DNA of 22,254 nucleotides from an uncultured Clostridia bacterium (GTDB lineage Bacteria; Bacillota; Clostridia; TANB77; CAG-465), in assembly GCA_934130325.1 (NCBI GenBank), contig CAKOYA010000020.1:1-22254 (forward strand). The letters are read 5' to 3'. The first letter of the stretch is position 1, and the number at the start of each line of letters is the position of its first letter. Shown piece by piece: positions 1 to 7,182 of this stretch. The notes under the pieces were generated by a model, which was given only the letters and a program-made list of their open reading frames with translations, did no database searches and was not told the DNA's origin. The position numbers and the translations under genes were made by a program.

Positions 1-1
1 T

Positions 2-97
2 CTTTTATCTCTGGAAGCTTGCACTTTTAGTAATTGTGACTCAAATATAAAGAATGGTAATTTGAAAAAACTTGAAAAAATCACTAAAAAATGTTAA
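2..97 (+). CDS. possible 3' end of an upstream gene (partial)
   Basis: A reading frame is open from the window edge to a TAA at 95-97, giving about 31 residues that end in a lysine-rich tail (NLKKLEKITKKC). It has no start in the window. A second frame is also open from position 3 to 50 (ending LLVIVTQI), so which frame is coding, or whether either is, cannot be settled here. The sigma-A promoter at 72-100 overlaps the end of this frame. I do not recognise the protein. Confidence 0.25.
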   Translation, partial: LLSLEACTFSNCDSNIKNGNLKKLEKITKKC

Positions 98-100
98 AAT
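72..100 (+). promoter_or_regulatory. sigma-A promoter of the 89-residue gene
   Basis: The -35 TTGAAA is at 72-77 and the -10 TAAAAT at 95-100, with a 17-base spacer. The -10 is preceded by TG plus one base (92-94), which makes an extended -10. Transcription would start near 107 and leave a leader of about 120 bases before the gene at 226. Confidence 0.7.
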
Positions 101-124
101 GCTTATGTAAATATTCTTTGTGGT

Positions 125-137
125 CCTGTTTTACAGG
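125..137 (+). promoter_or_regulatory. small leader hairpin
   Basis: CCTGT (125-129) pairs with ACAGG (133-137) across a three-base loop, in the leader of the 89-residue gene. A second SD-like AAGGAGGA at 175-182 lies between this hairpin and the gene's own SD. It has no obvious reading frame after it, as only a few codons from CTG at 183 could be read. A regulatory role is possible but unproven. Confidence 0.35.
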
Positions 138-225
138 TTTATATATAGACAATTTATTATAAAATAATTATTTTAAGGAGGACTGTCAATTTAACTCTAA
201 CAACAAATGTAAGGAGGAAAAGAAT

Positions 226-495
226 ATGGTGAATAATAACCAGTATCAGTTTTCAAGAGGAAAAGATGGATATGTAATTTTTGATTCAAAAGGGTATATT
301 GTAGAAGCAGAAGGATTTGGTTATCTTATGTGGACTTACAGTCAAAATATCGACAAAGACTTAGTTGGAAAGCATGTGGACGAATTGGCAGAAATGCTGA
401 AAAAACATGGAATAAGTCCTGATGTATATCTTAATTTTGAAGCACAAGTTCAGGTAGAACTTCTTAAAGAAATGTTACAAAACTCATACCATTGA
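226..495 (+). CDS. small protein of unknown function, weakly PAS-like
   Basis: This is an 89-residue soluble protein of no family that I recognise. The start is well supported, because AAGGAGG at 211-217 lies eight bases before the ATG. It has no signal peptide, membrane segment or cysteine. Residues 15-55 read like a compressed PAS pattern: a strand, an Asp-x-x-Gly turn (DSKGYIVEAEG), an aromatic helix, then LVGKHVDEL, which recalls the 'eLvGk..eL' segment of PAS domains. That is only a resemblance, and 89 residues is short for a complete PAS domain. The C-terminal third is probably helical. The gene is monocistronic, with its own strong promoter at 72-100 and a terminator directly downstream, so it is probably expressed well and independently. 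Confidence 0.75.
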   Translation: MVNNNQYQFSRGKDGYVIFDSKGYIVEAEGFGYLMWTYSQNIDKDLVGKHVDELAEMLKKHGISPDVYLNFEAQVQVELLKEMLQNSYH

Positions 496-508
496 AAAAA
501 TTACCAAG

Positions 509-543
509 AGGATATCATATTTTGTGATATCCTTTTATCTTTT
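509..543 (+). terminator. intrinsic terminator after the 89-residue gene
   Basis: AGGATATCA (509-517) pairs with TGATATCCT (525-533) over a seven-base loop, followed by a T-rich tail (TTTTATCTTTT). It ends the plus-strand transcript 14 bases after the stop codon. On the minus strand a T run follows only after an eight-base gap, so its use in that direction is doubtful. Confidence 0.8.
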
Positions 544-635
544 AAAAGGGCTCTTACAAAAATAAAAATTTTATACTAAATTTAAATTAAATAAATCGAA
601 TTATAGCATAAAACTAAATTTAGGAGTAATAATTT

Positions 636-707
636 ATGTTTGATCACACTGAATTTATACTTCTATACAAATTATATTATAAGAAAAACTACCCACCCCT
701 TTTATAA
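636..707 (+). CDS. possible 23-residue ORF with an SD
   Basis: An ATG at 636 follows TAGGAG (621-626) by nine bases and opens a 23-codon frame, MFDHTEFILLYKLYYKKNYP plus three more residues. The frame ends at 705-707, overlapping the last codons of the convergent HD gene by six bases. No clear promoter is visible. It could be a tiny protein, or the 5' stub of a gene cut when the minus-strand accessory block arrived. Chance is also quite possible in DNA this AT-rich. Confidence 0.25.
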   Translation: MFDHTEFILLYKLYYKKNYPPLL

Positions 708-1310
708 ATTTTCTTTTATTTCTGGAAATAAATTATACAAATTATATCCTAATAAATTGTCAAAATATTCTTTTAATTTATATGTTTCTTTAATATGATA
801 TTGAGTGTTAGAATATGCACCTTTTCTAATTATTAAATCAATCAATCTTTTATCAATCGTAAATACTTTATTCCCTTGTGGACACATCAAATCACATAAA
901 TTTATAATTTTTTCTTCTATAGTATATTCATGATTTTTTACAAAATTTGTTAAAAAGGGATTATCATTTGTATTGGGAACTCCTCCAGCAGTACACACTA
1001 TATCATTATTTAAATATGAATGAGTCAAACAAATATTAGCATATTCATCATCATATCCTTTATTTTTTAAGTATTCATATCCTCTCATAACGTGTCCATG
1101 TGACTCACCATTATACTTACCAATATCATGTAAATCTCCTAGAGTAATTGCTTTATCTATATCTACATTTATTCCTTTTTCACACAATGCTTCTGCAATT
1201 CTTCCAGCAATATCACCAACTGATATACAGTGTTCTATCCATCTATCATCTGTTGTGTTTTTTCTTTCTATTTCTAATAATGTTCTTGCTTCTTTGCTCG
1301 TTATTTTCAT
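702..1310 (-). CDS. HD-domain phosphohydrolase
   Basis: This 202-residue soluble protein belongs to the HD superfamily of metal-dependent phosphohydrolases. Candidate metal ligands in order are H27 (DRWIEHCISVG), H61-D62 (LGDLHDIGK), H71/H73, H97 (LTHSY) and D140 (NLCDLMC), which is the usual H...HD...H...D spacing. Small HD proteins of this size act on nucleotides or related phosphate esters, but the substrate cannot be read from the sequence. It is the last gene of a four-gene operon with a nucleotidase and a nucleoside hydrolase, which favours a nucleotide-like substrate. The start follows CAGGAT by about six bases, 15 bases after the GNAT stop codon. I see no good terminator immediately downstream on this strand. 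Confidence 0.85.
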   Translation of the reverse strand: MKITSKEARTLLEIERKNTTDDRWIEHCISVGDIAGRIAEALCEKGINVDIDKAITLGDLHDIGKYNGESHGHVMRGYEYLKNKGYDDEYANICLTHSYLNNDIVCTAGGVPNTNDNPFLTNFVKNHEYTIEEKIINLCDLMCPQGNKVFTIDKRLIDLIIRKGAYSNTQYHIKETYKLKEYFDNLLGYNLYNLFPEIKENL

Positions 1311-1325
1311 AAATTATCCTGCTTT

Positions 1326-1928
1326 CTATAATTTTTTTTCATATATAAATGCTTTTTCTTGATATACATTTCCTAATTTGTCTGATTCTTTGTTTTTTAC
1401 AACTGTTTCATATATTTTTTTACAACCTAAATGCTCATAAAATTTATAATTACATGATTCATCAGTCAATATTTGAAGATTTATCATGTTATCATCTTTA
1501 GCAAGTTTAAAAACGTCTAATAATAACTTTTTTCCTATCTTTTTTTCCCTATAATCTTCATCTACTATTAATATAGAGACCTCTCCATCAAAATAATCTT
1601 CTAAATTTTTAGGAATATAATTATAATTTGTTTCATACTGTTTAAATGCTTTTAAATTTTTAATACTTTTACTTTTATATAACCTATTTTTAATAAATTT
1701 ATAAAATTTCTTACGCAACTTATATTTAGTTGAAGAATTTTTAGAATAACCACAAAATCCTACAAGTCTATTCCCATCCTTGTACTTTATTATTGCTTCA
1801 CTTTCTTCTAAAACCTCAAACAAATATATCCAAGCACATATATCATTATCTGCCTCTGCTTCTTTTTTACCTAAATTCCATTCTTTACTTAATAATTTTA
1901 CAGCTTGTTTCATTTCATTATAATTCAT
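1326..1928 (-). CDS. GNAT-family N-acetyltransferase
   Basis: This 200-residue protein carries the GNAT fold signature. Strand beta4 and motif A lie at residues 118-140 (SILIVDEDYREKKIGKKLLL), where the R-x-x-x-I-G-K loop binds the acetyl-CoA pyrophosphate. Motif B follows at about 157-175 (ESCNYKFYEHLGCKKIYE), ending in the typical 'FYEkLGF'-like turn. A basic insertion of about 40 residues (65-105, rich in Lys and Tyr) precedes motif A and is not usual for small GNATs, so it may form a substrate lid. It is predicted to transfer an acetyl group to an amine of a small molecule or protein, with the acceptor unknown. SD GGGAGA lies inside the end of the preceding nucleoside hydrolase gene, with five bases between the genes, so the two are co-translated. 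Confidence 0.82.
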   Translation of the reverse strand: MNYNEMKQAVKLLSKEWNLGKKEAEADNDICAWIYLFEVLEESEAIIKYKDGNRLVGFCGYSKNSSTKYKLRKKFYKFIKNRLYKSKSIKNLKAFKQYETNYNYIPKNLEDYFDGEVSILIVDEDYREKKIGKKLLLDVFKLAKDDNMINLQILTDESCNYKFYEHLGCKKIYETVVKNKESDKLGNVYQEKAFIYEKKL

Positions 1929-1933
1929 ATTAA

Positions 1934-2803
1934 TTATTCTCCCAATTTTTCAAACAAATCTTTGTATATTTTGTTTCTATCTAATTTTGTTACAATGACT
2001 ATATTATGTTTATTCGTAGTAATTTCATAAGAAGTATCTTGTTTTATATTTGGACAACTTATCTCTTTTGTTTCAAACCAATTTTTATTTATCATATAAG
2101 CTATTACTGATATATCCCATATTACTCTTGATTCTTGTATTCCATGATATCCATCATTATAAAATCTTTCAATTAAATAATTACATAATTCCGATTTATT
2201 TTCTAAATATTTTTTTAAAGTATTAATATCAATTCTTAATTCTGAAACAACATCTTTGCAAGGAAGTATAGTTAACTTTACTTTTGATTCAAATACTATT
2301 TTTACAGCTTCAACATCTTGTCTGAAATTATATTCAAGATTATCTTTATATCCTAGTTCATTTCCACCTAACCAAATAACCTCTATTTTATCAATTATTT
2401 TAGGTTCTGTTTTGATTGCAAGTGCGATATTAGTGATAGCGCCAATTCCTAATATATAAGTTTTATTATTTTTAAGAGCTACTTCTATAATTTTATTTAC
2501 AGCATCATTTTTTTCATCATAACCATTTTGAATGTAATCCATCGAACCTTTAAATACCTTATTATTTGTATCAAAATCTAAATAATTACATATTTTTAGA
2601 CTTTCATTATAACTTAATTCTTGTCCATCTCTTACTTTTTCATCTCTTTTGGTATGAGAATATGGGGCTACTGTAATTGCTTCAATATTAAATAAGTCTT
2701 TTGATTTTATTAAATATGATAATGCGAATTGATCATCACATTCATTATAAGTATCAGTATCTAATATTAAATTAATTTTATCTTTTTTTATAATTTGAGA
2801 CAT
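1934..2803 (-). CDS. inosine/uridine-preferring-type nucleoside hydrolase
   Basis: This 289-residue enzyme of the nucleoside hydrolase superfamily cleaves the N-glycosidic bond of a ribonucleoside to give base and ribose. The calcium-binding Asp cluster is DTDTYNECDDQFAL (D15, D17, D23, D24), in the longer 'DTDTYNExDD' form found in part of the family. Later landmarks are GIGAITNIALAI, the WLGG strand and EYNFRQDVEA (the family's 'EFN..DPEA' substrate segment). A late Asp (VIWDISVIAY) matches the last metal ligand. There is no signal peptide, so it acts in the cytoplasm. The ATG follows GGAAAGGA by about nine bases and lies 26 bases inside the end of the upstream NT5C-type gene, which indicates translational coupling. 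Base specificity cannot be told. Confidence 0.88.
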   Translation of the reverse strand: MSQIIKKDKINLILDTDTYNECDDQFALSYLIKSKDLFNIEAITVAPYSHTKRDEKVRDGQELSYNESLKICNYLDFDTNNKVFKGSMDYIQNGYDEKNDAVNKIIEVALKNNKTYILGIGAITNIALAIKTEPKIIDKIEVIWLGGNELGYKDNLEYNFRQDVEAVKIVFESKVKLTILPCKDVVSELRIDINTLKKYLENKSELCNYLIERFYNDGYHGIQESRVIWDISVIAYMINKNWFETKEISCPNIKQDTSYEITTNKHNIVIVTKLDRNKIYKDLFEKLGE

Positions 2804-3362
2804 ATGTATAAAATCCTTTCCAGCTTTTACACCTTTGTATATTAGAATATTTGTTATAAGGTGTATCCATTAAAATTGTTGTTATTCCATTTTCAACACA
2901 ATCACTACATATACGAACAGAATCATCAATCATAATGTCAATATTATGATCTAAACACTCTTTAGCTTTAGCATGTTTATCATAAGCATCTGTTAAAATT
3001 AAATTATCATAATAAATACTATTATCATCAAGCCAACTTTTTGTCATATTATATGGTTCTGTATATTCTCCATTGTCTCTTCCTGTGATAATATAAATAA
3101 TATGACCATCATCATGAAGTTTATCTATATACTCTTTTGCACCTTCAATAACACCTAATTTTTGTGCTATTCTTTCTATATTATCTTTATAAAAATTTGT
3201 TTCTTCATCTTCATCCCAATCAAACATTCCTTTTCTGATATAATCAGCATTTTTATTTATAATACCAGAATTTCTTAACTCTTTGTCATGTAATAAATAC
3301 TCATTTAATAAAGTATCATCAAAATTTGATATTACATTGTCTATATCTATTCCTATCTTCAT
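2778..3362 (-). CDS. NT5C-type 5'(3')-nucleotidase, HAD superfamily
   Basis: This 194-residue HAD phosphatase resembles the NT5C family of 5'(3')-deoxyribonucleotidases, which remove phosphate from nucleoside monophosphates. Motif I is D6-I-D8-N-V, with nucleophile D6 and acid/base D8. Motif II is IITGR (T93), K131 or K133 is the likely motif III lysine, and motif IV is IDDS (D146-D147). An upstream in-frame ATG at 3380 is less likely. AAGGAGG at 3369-3375 abuts the ATG at 3368 but lies an ideal six bases before the ATG at 3362, just ahead of the first beta strand. It is the first gene of the operon that continues into the nucleoside hydrolase, and the two would act in sequence (NMP to nucleoside to base). 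A possible weak promoter (TTAACT, then TATAAA) lies just upstream. Confidence 0.85.
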   Translation of the reverse strand: MKIGIDIDNVISNFDDTLLNEYLLHDKELRNSGIINKNADYIRKGMFDWDEDEETNFYKDNIERIAQKLGVIEGAKEYIDKLHDDGHIIYIITGRDNGEYTEPYNMTKSWLDDNSIYYDNLILTDAYDKHAKAKECLDHNIDIMIDDSVRICSDCVENGITTILMDTPYNKYSNIQRCKSWKGFYTYVSNYKKR

Positions 3363-3413
3363 GTACATCCTCCTTAGCAATTTATATTTTACTACAATTA
3401 ATAGTTAATTTTC

Positions 3414-3595
3414 TTAATTTAACTCAAAATTTTTCTTCAATAGCACTAATTCTTGTTCTGTCGGCATATGTAATTTATATTCAGAAGAAAATATAGTTTT
3501 ATTATCTTTTGGTAATGTATATTTTTCAACAATTTCATTTTTATATTCTAATATAAACTAAGCATTTCTTTGTTTACAGTTTGATACTTAAAATT
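3414..3595 (-). pseudogene. remnant of the 3' end of an unknown gene
   Basis: On the minus strand, a coding-like stretch LEYKNEIVEKYTLPKDN continues to a C-terminus ending LVLLKKNFELN at a TAA (3414-3416). Upstream, a second coding-like piece (NFKYQTVNKEMLSL, 3551-3595) lies in a different frame and runs into a stop, so the two join only through a frameshift. There is no start codon with an SD in front. This looks like the decayed end of a gene truncated during rearrangement of the accessory block. I do not recognise the family. Confidence 0.5.
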
Positions 3596-3634
3596 TTATT
3601 TTTAATCATTATTATGAAAATTTCCAAGCTATTT

Positions 3635-4882
3635 TTATATATTGTTTAATTTATTATTTTTATTTAAGATAAATAGTGTAATTCTATATACTAGACTTCT
3701 ACAATAAAAATCTACTAAATTTACTATTCCAAATACGAATAAAGAGATTTGACTATTTATAAATAATAAACATATTAAAAATCTTATTATTACACCTACC
3801 GTAGAACCAATTAATAAAATAAATGATTTTCCTTGTGAAATACATAATGTTTTGTATGTTTCATATTGATAAATTCCAAATACAGCAGTTGAATAAAATA
3901 TAATATAAGGGAAGCATTTATGTAAAGGTAAACTTCCATGGGATATAATTAAATATACAAATACCAAAATAAAATTTAATAAAATAATCAATGGAAAACA
4001 TTTATTTTTCATATTCATACACTCGCTATATTGTTCCTCATAATTTTTACCACCTGGAACTTTAATCATTAATGTAGCCTGATATGCATTTGTAATAATT
4101 TCTAATGATAAACATACTGAATAACATATAGTATGTATTGAATAATTTTCAGTTCCCATACGACTTGCTAAAACTCCATACAATAACAAAAATATTTTAG
4201 ATAATACCCTTTCAAATGAATATGCAAATCCATACTTAATTACATTTTTTAATGATTCTTTATCAGGATACTCAAATTTCAATTTTAGGTTATATAACAT
4301 GTATATTATTGATATAGTCCAAGAAATAATTGTTGCAATAAATAATAGTGTTAAATTCTTAGTAAGTAAATAAGCAATAGCATCCAATCCAACTAAAGAA
4401 ATGTAATAAACTATTAAACTTTTTCTATATAACATTAACTTCCCTTTTAACCTTATCATTTCAAAAATTGAATTTGCAAATCTTCCTATAACTACATATA
4501 CAATGTAAAAATTTAATAGTAAAGATAACATATCTTTTTGAATACTTGTTAAATCAAATATATTTATTATAACGCCCTTACAGCAAAAAACAATTATCCC
4601 AATTAATAAACCAAATAAAACATTAAACCATAAATATTTCCATTCATTTTTTCTAGTTGTTCTATATGTATAAATTCCTATTTCACCAAAAGATTTAAAA
4701 ATAGAATCAATCAACAAAAAACTACCAGTTACTACTATTGCATCAATACTAATTGAATTGTTAAAAGCAGAATCAATGCTATCTGCTATACTCATAAATA
4801 TAAAACTTACTAAAATAGATATAAATTCTTTCACCACTTGCCTCCATTTGTATAATAATGATATTTTACTATATTTAGACAT
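3635..4882 (-). CDS. MATE/MOP-superfamily-like multidrug or metabolite exporter
   Basis: This 415-residue integral membrane protein has about eleven or twelve hydrophobic segments and no signal peptide. Two similar halves are visible. The first runs from the helix at residues 18-33 (an internal SMADSIDSAF-type Asp-rich turn) to about 200, with the second half beginning after the basic loop at about 205-215. This fits the MATE/polysaccharide-flippase (MOP) superfamily, but it is somewhat shorter than typical MATE proteins (about 440-460), and I see no residue pattern naming a substrate. The ATG follows TAGGA by about ten bases, which is a weak SD. The leader of about 170 bases between it and the HAD-like gene holds a large nested inverted repeat (4951-5040) that may control its expression. 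Confidence 0.65.
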   Translation of the reverse strand: MSKYSKISLLYKWRQVVKEFISILVSFIFMSIADSIDSAFNNSISIDAIVVTGSFLLIDSIFKSFGEIGIYTYRTTRKNEWKYLWFNVLFGLLIGIIVFCCKGVIINIFDLTSIQKDMLSLLLNFYIVYVVIGRFANSIFEMIRLKGKLMLYRKSLIVYYISLVGLDAIAYLLTKNLTLLFIATIISWTISIIYMLYNLKLKFEYPDKESLKNVIKYGFAYSFERVLSKIFLLLYGVLASRMGTENYSIHTICYSVCLSLEIITNAYQATLMIKVPGGKNYEEQYSECMNMKNKCFPLIILLNFILVFVYLIISHGSLPLHKCFPYIIFYSTAVFGIYQYETYKTLCISQGKSFILLIGSTVGVIIRFLICLLFINSQISLFVFGIVNLVDFYCRSLVYRITLFILNKNNKLNNI

Positions 4883-4950
4883 TTTTTCTATATCCTAATT
4901 TAAATTTAATAGAAATTCATATCTAATATTTTTTAAAGAAAATTTGTTTC

Positions 4951-5040
4951 ATAACTTGCAGCTTACTAATCGTTCAACATACCAACCTATCTTAATATGT
5001 TGAACTTCATAATGTTATTATATTATTCTTTGCAAGTTAT
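4951..5040. repeat. nested inverted repeat between the HAD-like and MATE-like genes
   Basis: The outer arms ATAACTTGCA (4951-4960) and TGCAAGTTAT (5031-5040) are perfect 10-base inverted repeats. Inside them, GTTCAACATA (4972-4981) and TATGTTGAAC (4996-5005) are another perfect 10-base pair with a 14-base loop. The internal loops are unequal, 11 and 25 bases. There is no T run directly after either arm, so it is not a simple terminator. On the minus strand a TATAAT-like -10 lies just inside the outer arm. Confidence 0.75.
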
Positions 5041-5050
5041 ATAAAATATT

Positions 5051-5542
5051 TTACCTTTCTAACTGTGAATTGGAACTTAAATTTTTGTTAATAAACCTTT
5101 TCTCTATTTCCTCATTAATAAATTTTAGGTTATTTTGTCCTTTTTTTGGAATGACAGTGTTTAAGTCAATTCCTTCCACTTTCTTTAATATTACCTTAAA
5201 CATATCCTGTAAAATAACTAAATCATCTACACAATAAATACCATTAATATCATATTTTTTCTTTACATGTTTAATATAATATAAAGCACATGATATTTTA
5301 GCTTCTCTTAATGCTTCTGCATCTGGAAATTTTTTCATTACTATTAATTCACTATCAAAATATTTTGATAATTGTTTTTCATAATAGTCAACAATATCTG
5401 AATTTTCAGTAGATAACATGCCGAAAAGTAAATAGTCACTACTATTTTCTTCCTTTATTTTTTTTAGTAAACTAGCAAATTTTCTAAGATCACCATCTGA
5501 AAATCCACCATCAATAGTACCATAAATATCACAAAAAAACAT
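5051..5542 (-). CDS. small HAD-like protein with altered motif I
   Basis: This is a 163-residue soluble protein. It starts with a HAD-like motif I, FFCDIYGTI, where the nucleophile position is D5 but the usual second Asp (DxD) is Tyr7. A motif II-like strand ends in S44-T45 (LLFGMLSTENS), and a motif IV-like DD lies at 106-107 (IYCVDDL). Loss of the second Asp suggests weak or altered phosphatase activity, or a binding role. Starts at 5614 and 5584 are also in frame. The first has no SD and the second has AAGGTGG. I prefer 5542, because AAAAGGTG lies five bases before it and the HAD strand begins at once. Starting at 5584 would add 14 residues. It precedes the MATE-like gene on the same strand, and the partnership is unexplained. 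Confidence 0.55.
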   Translation of the reverse strand: MFFCDIYGTIDGGFSDGDLRKFASLLKKIKEENSSDYLLFGMLSTENSDIVDYYEKQLSKYFDSELIVMKKFPDAEALREAKISCALYYIKHVKKKYDINGIYCVDDLVILQDMFKVILKKVEGIDLNTVIPKKGQNNLKFINEEIEKRFINKNLSSNSQLER

Positions 5543-5694
5543 TGTAACACCTTTTCTTTTACAATTATATAAATCTTCTTTCATTTTTTTCCACCTTTTT
5601 AATATCCTTCTCATTCAAACACAGATTAATATATAGTAATATTTTTAGCTTACTTTTCTAAAAAATTTATAACCTATATCATCATATAGCTTAG

Positions 5695-5735
5695 ATTATA
5701 CCATAAATTTTAATATTTAATAATATAGGTATAAT
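5695..5735 (-). promoter_or_regulatory. probable promoter of the HAD-like gene, bracketed by an inverted repeat
   Basis: On the minus strand, TATAAT (5695-5700) is preceded by TGG, an extended -10. A weak -35, TTATTA (5718-5723), lies 17 bases upstream. The -10 falls inside one arm of an eight-base inverted repeat, ATTATACC (5695-5702) and GGTATAAT (5728-5735), which could be an operator. The leader to 5542 is about 145 bases and contains a small hairpin (5674-5689). Confidence 0.45.
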
Positions 5736-5770
5736 TAAATTTTTATTAGTTTTAATACAATTAAGTAACA

Positions 5771-6964
5771 TTAATCCTTTAGTGACTTTATAATAAAATA
5801 ACAATATATAGGCGCAAATAACGTAACAATAGCAAGTAATATTTTAAAATAAATAATATTGGACGTAAATGATACAAGTAACATTAATATATATCCAATT
5901 ACTCTTCCTATTCCAAGTGATATTGAAGTATAACCAATATACTCTTCCCTATACCTTCCAATCCCACATTCTTTTACCAAATCACCTTTTCTAGTATTAT
6001 ATACAACATCAAAAATACAAAATGTTATTATATATCCAAAATTATAAATTATTAATGTCGTTTTACTAATGTTTATAAGTAGTCCAACAACTCCAACTAC
6101 CACAATAATAGAGCATAATGATAATATAAATTTAGCATTATTTTTGTTATAAAATTTATTATATAATAATAGAGATAACATTGAACATATTGAAAAAATT
6201 GTAGTTAAAATTCCTAAGTTTAAAGATGTTTTAAAAGTCATAATAGTTATAATAATTATCAAAGTACTAATTGAACTTTCTACAATACCGTAGGCTATGC
6301 CAGCTAAATTATATTTCTGTATTTTTCTAAGTTTATTCTCTTTAATATATACTATAAATTCTTTAAAATTATATTTTACTCTCTCTTTATCCTTTATATC
6401 TGTTTTAATAAACAATGTTATTACTATCTGAATAACAGATAATATAAAAACATATACTGCTATTTTGGTAAATGAATACAATTCAATTGAAGTCCCTAAA
6501 ATAATAGGCGCCAATATATTTACAATTTTACTTAATATCTTTTTAAGGGACATGTATTTTTTTCTATTATTATTATTTGTGACATCTATGTATATTAATT
6601 CGTGGGCACACCAATACAGCATTTCTGAAATAGCATATATTATTGCAATAAAAATATAATTTGTAGCTATCTTATTAGATAATAAAACAATAAAAAGTAT
6701 AAATAGTGCTCTTGTTACTATTCCAAGTGACATTATATACCTACTTTTTGTTGGTATTTTTTTTATTACTTTCCCCATCAACATATTACCCAAACTAATT
6801 AAAGTATGTATTATTATATAATATATTGAAATTGTAGTTATATTTTCATTTGTTACTTTCAAAAAATATGCAACTAAAAAGGTCTCTATAAACACTGCAG
6901 TAAGTGTGTATATTAAATCGCTTGCAATTAATAGTTTTGCATTTTTACCTAATTTTTTATCCAT
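5771..6964 (-). CDS. MFS transporter
   Basis: This 397-residue membrane protein has about twelve hydrophobic segments in two sets of six, separated by a charged central loop at about residues 188-215 (KTDIKDKERV...). The cytoplasmic loop after helix 2 (GKVIKKIPTKSRYI) is a degenerate form of the MFS motif A. An acidic-aromatic stretch in helix 4-5 (AISEMLYWCAHELIYIDV) recalls the YqgE-like group of putative MFS transporters. The substrate is unknown and it could move substrate in either direction. SD GGAG lies nine bases before the ATG. It has its own promoter and is isolated from the ligA-led unit by a strong terminator, so it is not part of that operon. It ends about 150 bases before the promoter of the HAD-like gene. 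Confidence 0.8.
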   Translation of the reverse strand: MDKKLGKNAKLLIASDLIYTLTAVFIETFLVAYFLKVTNENITTISIYYIIIHTLISLGNMLMGKVIKKIPTKSRYIMSLGIVTRALFILFIVLLSNKIATNYIFIAIIYAISEMLYWCAHELIYIDVTNNNNRKKYMSLKKILSKIVNILAPIILGTSIELYSFTKIAVYVFILSVIQIVITLFIKTDIKDKERVKYNFKEFIVYIKENKLRKIQKYNLAGIAYGIVESSISTLIIIITIMTFKTSLNLGILTTIFSICSMLSLLLYNKFYNKNNAKFILSLCSIIVVVGVVGLLINISKTTLIIYNFGYIITFCIFDVVYNTRKGDLVKECGIGRYREEYIGYTSISLGIGRVIGYILMLLVSFTSNIIYFKILLAIVTLFAPIYCYFIIKSLKD

Positions 6965-7045
6965 TTCTTAATCTCCATCACTTCTTTAAATTTATATAAA
7001 TTACTTCATTATTATTAATCACTATTTCTAACATAATCCGACAAA

Positions 7046-7073
7046 ATTATACTACAGATTATACTTTTTTCCA
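7046..7073 (-). promoter_or_regulatory. promoter of the MFS gene
   Basis: On the minus strand, the -10 TATAAT (7046-7051) and -35 TGGAAA (7068-7073) are 16 bases apart. A second TATAAT copy lies in the spacer, so AGTATAAT occurs twice in close tandem. Transcription would begin near 7039, leaving a leader of about 75 bases. Confidence 0.5.
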
Positions 7074-7098
7074 TAGTTCACTAAAATTTAGTAAAGAA

Positions 7099-7141
7099 AA
7101 CAAAAGGCAATAAAAAATAAACTTTGCAATTGCCTTTTGTT
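7099..7141 (-). terminator. intrinsic terminator of the ligA-led operon
   Basis: A perfect 13-base stem (7099-7111 with 7129-7141, containing AAAAGGCAAT) has a 17-base loop. Read on the minus strand, the stem ends in CTTTTGTT and is followed by TTCTTTAC, a T-rich tail. It lies about 40 bases after the P-loop gene and separates the long operon from the accessory MFS gene. Confidence 0.8.
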
Positions 7142-7182
7142 ATATATAATATGATATTTTTTATCACTATTACAGTTCTAAT

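Noticed and set aside
4883..5050. Peptide precursor gene next to the MATE-like exporter
   Set aside because: The only short SD-less frames are under ten codons. No leader-peptide-like ORF or maturation enzyme is present, so a peptide natural-product cluster is not supported.
6465..6659. 64-codon plus-strand frame opposite the MFS gene
   Set aside because: It is antisense to membrane helices of a clear transporter, with no SD or promoter.
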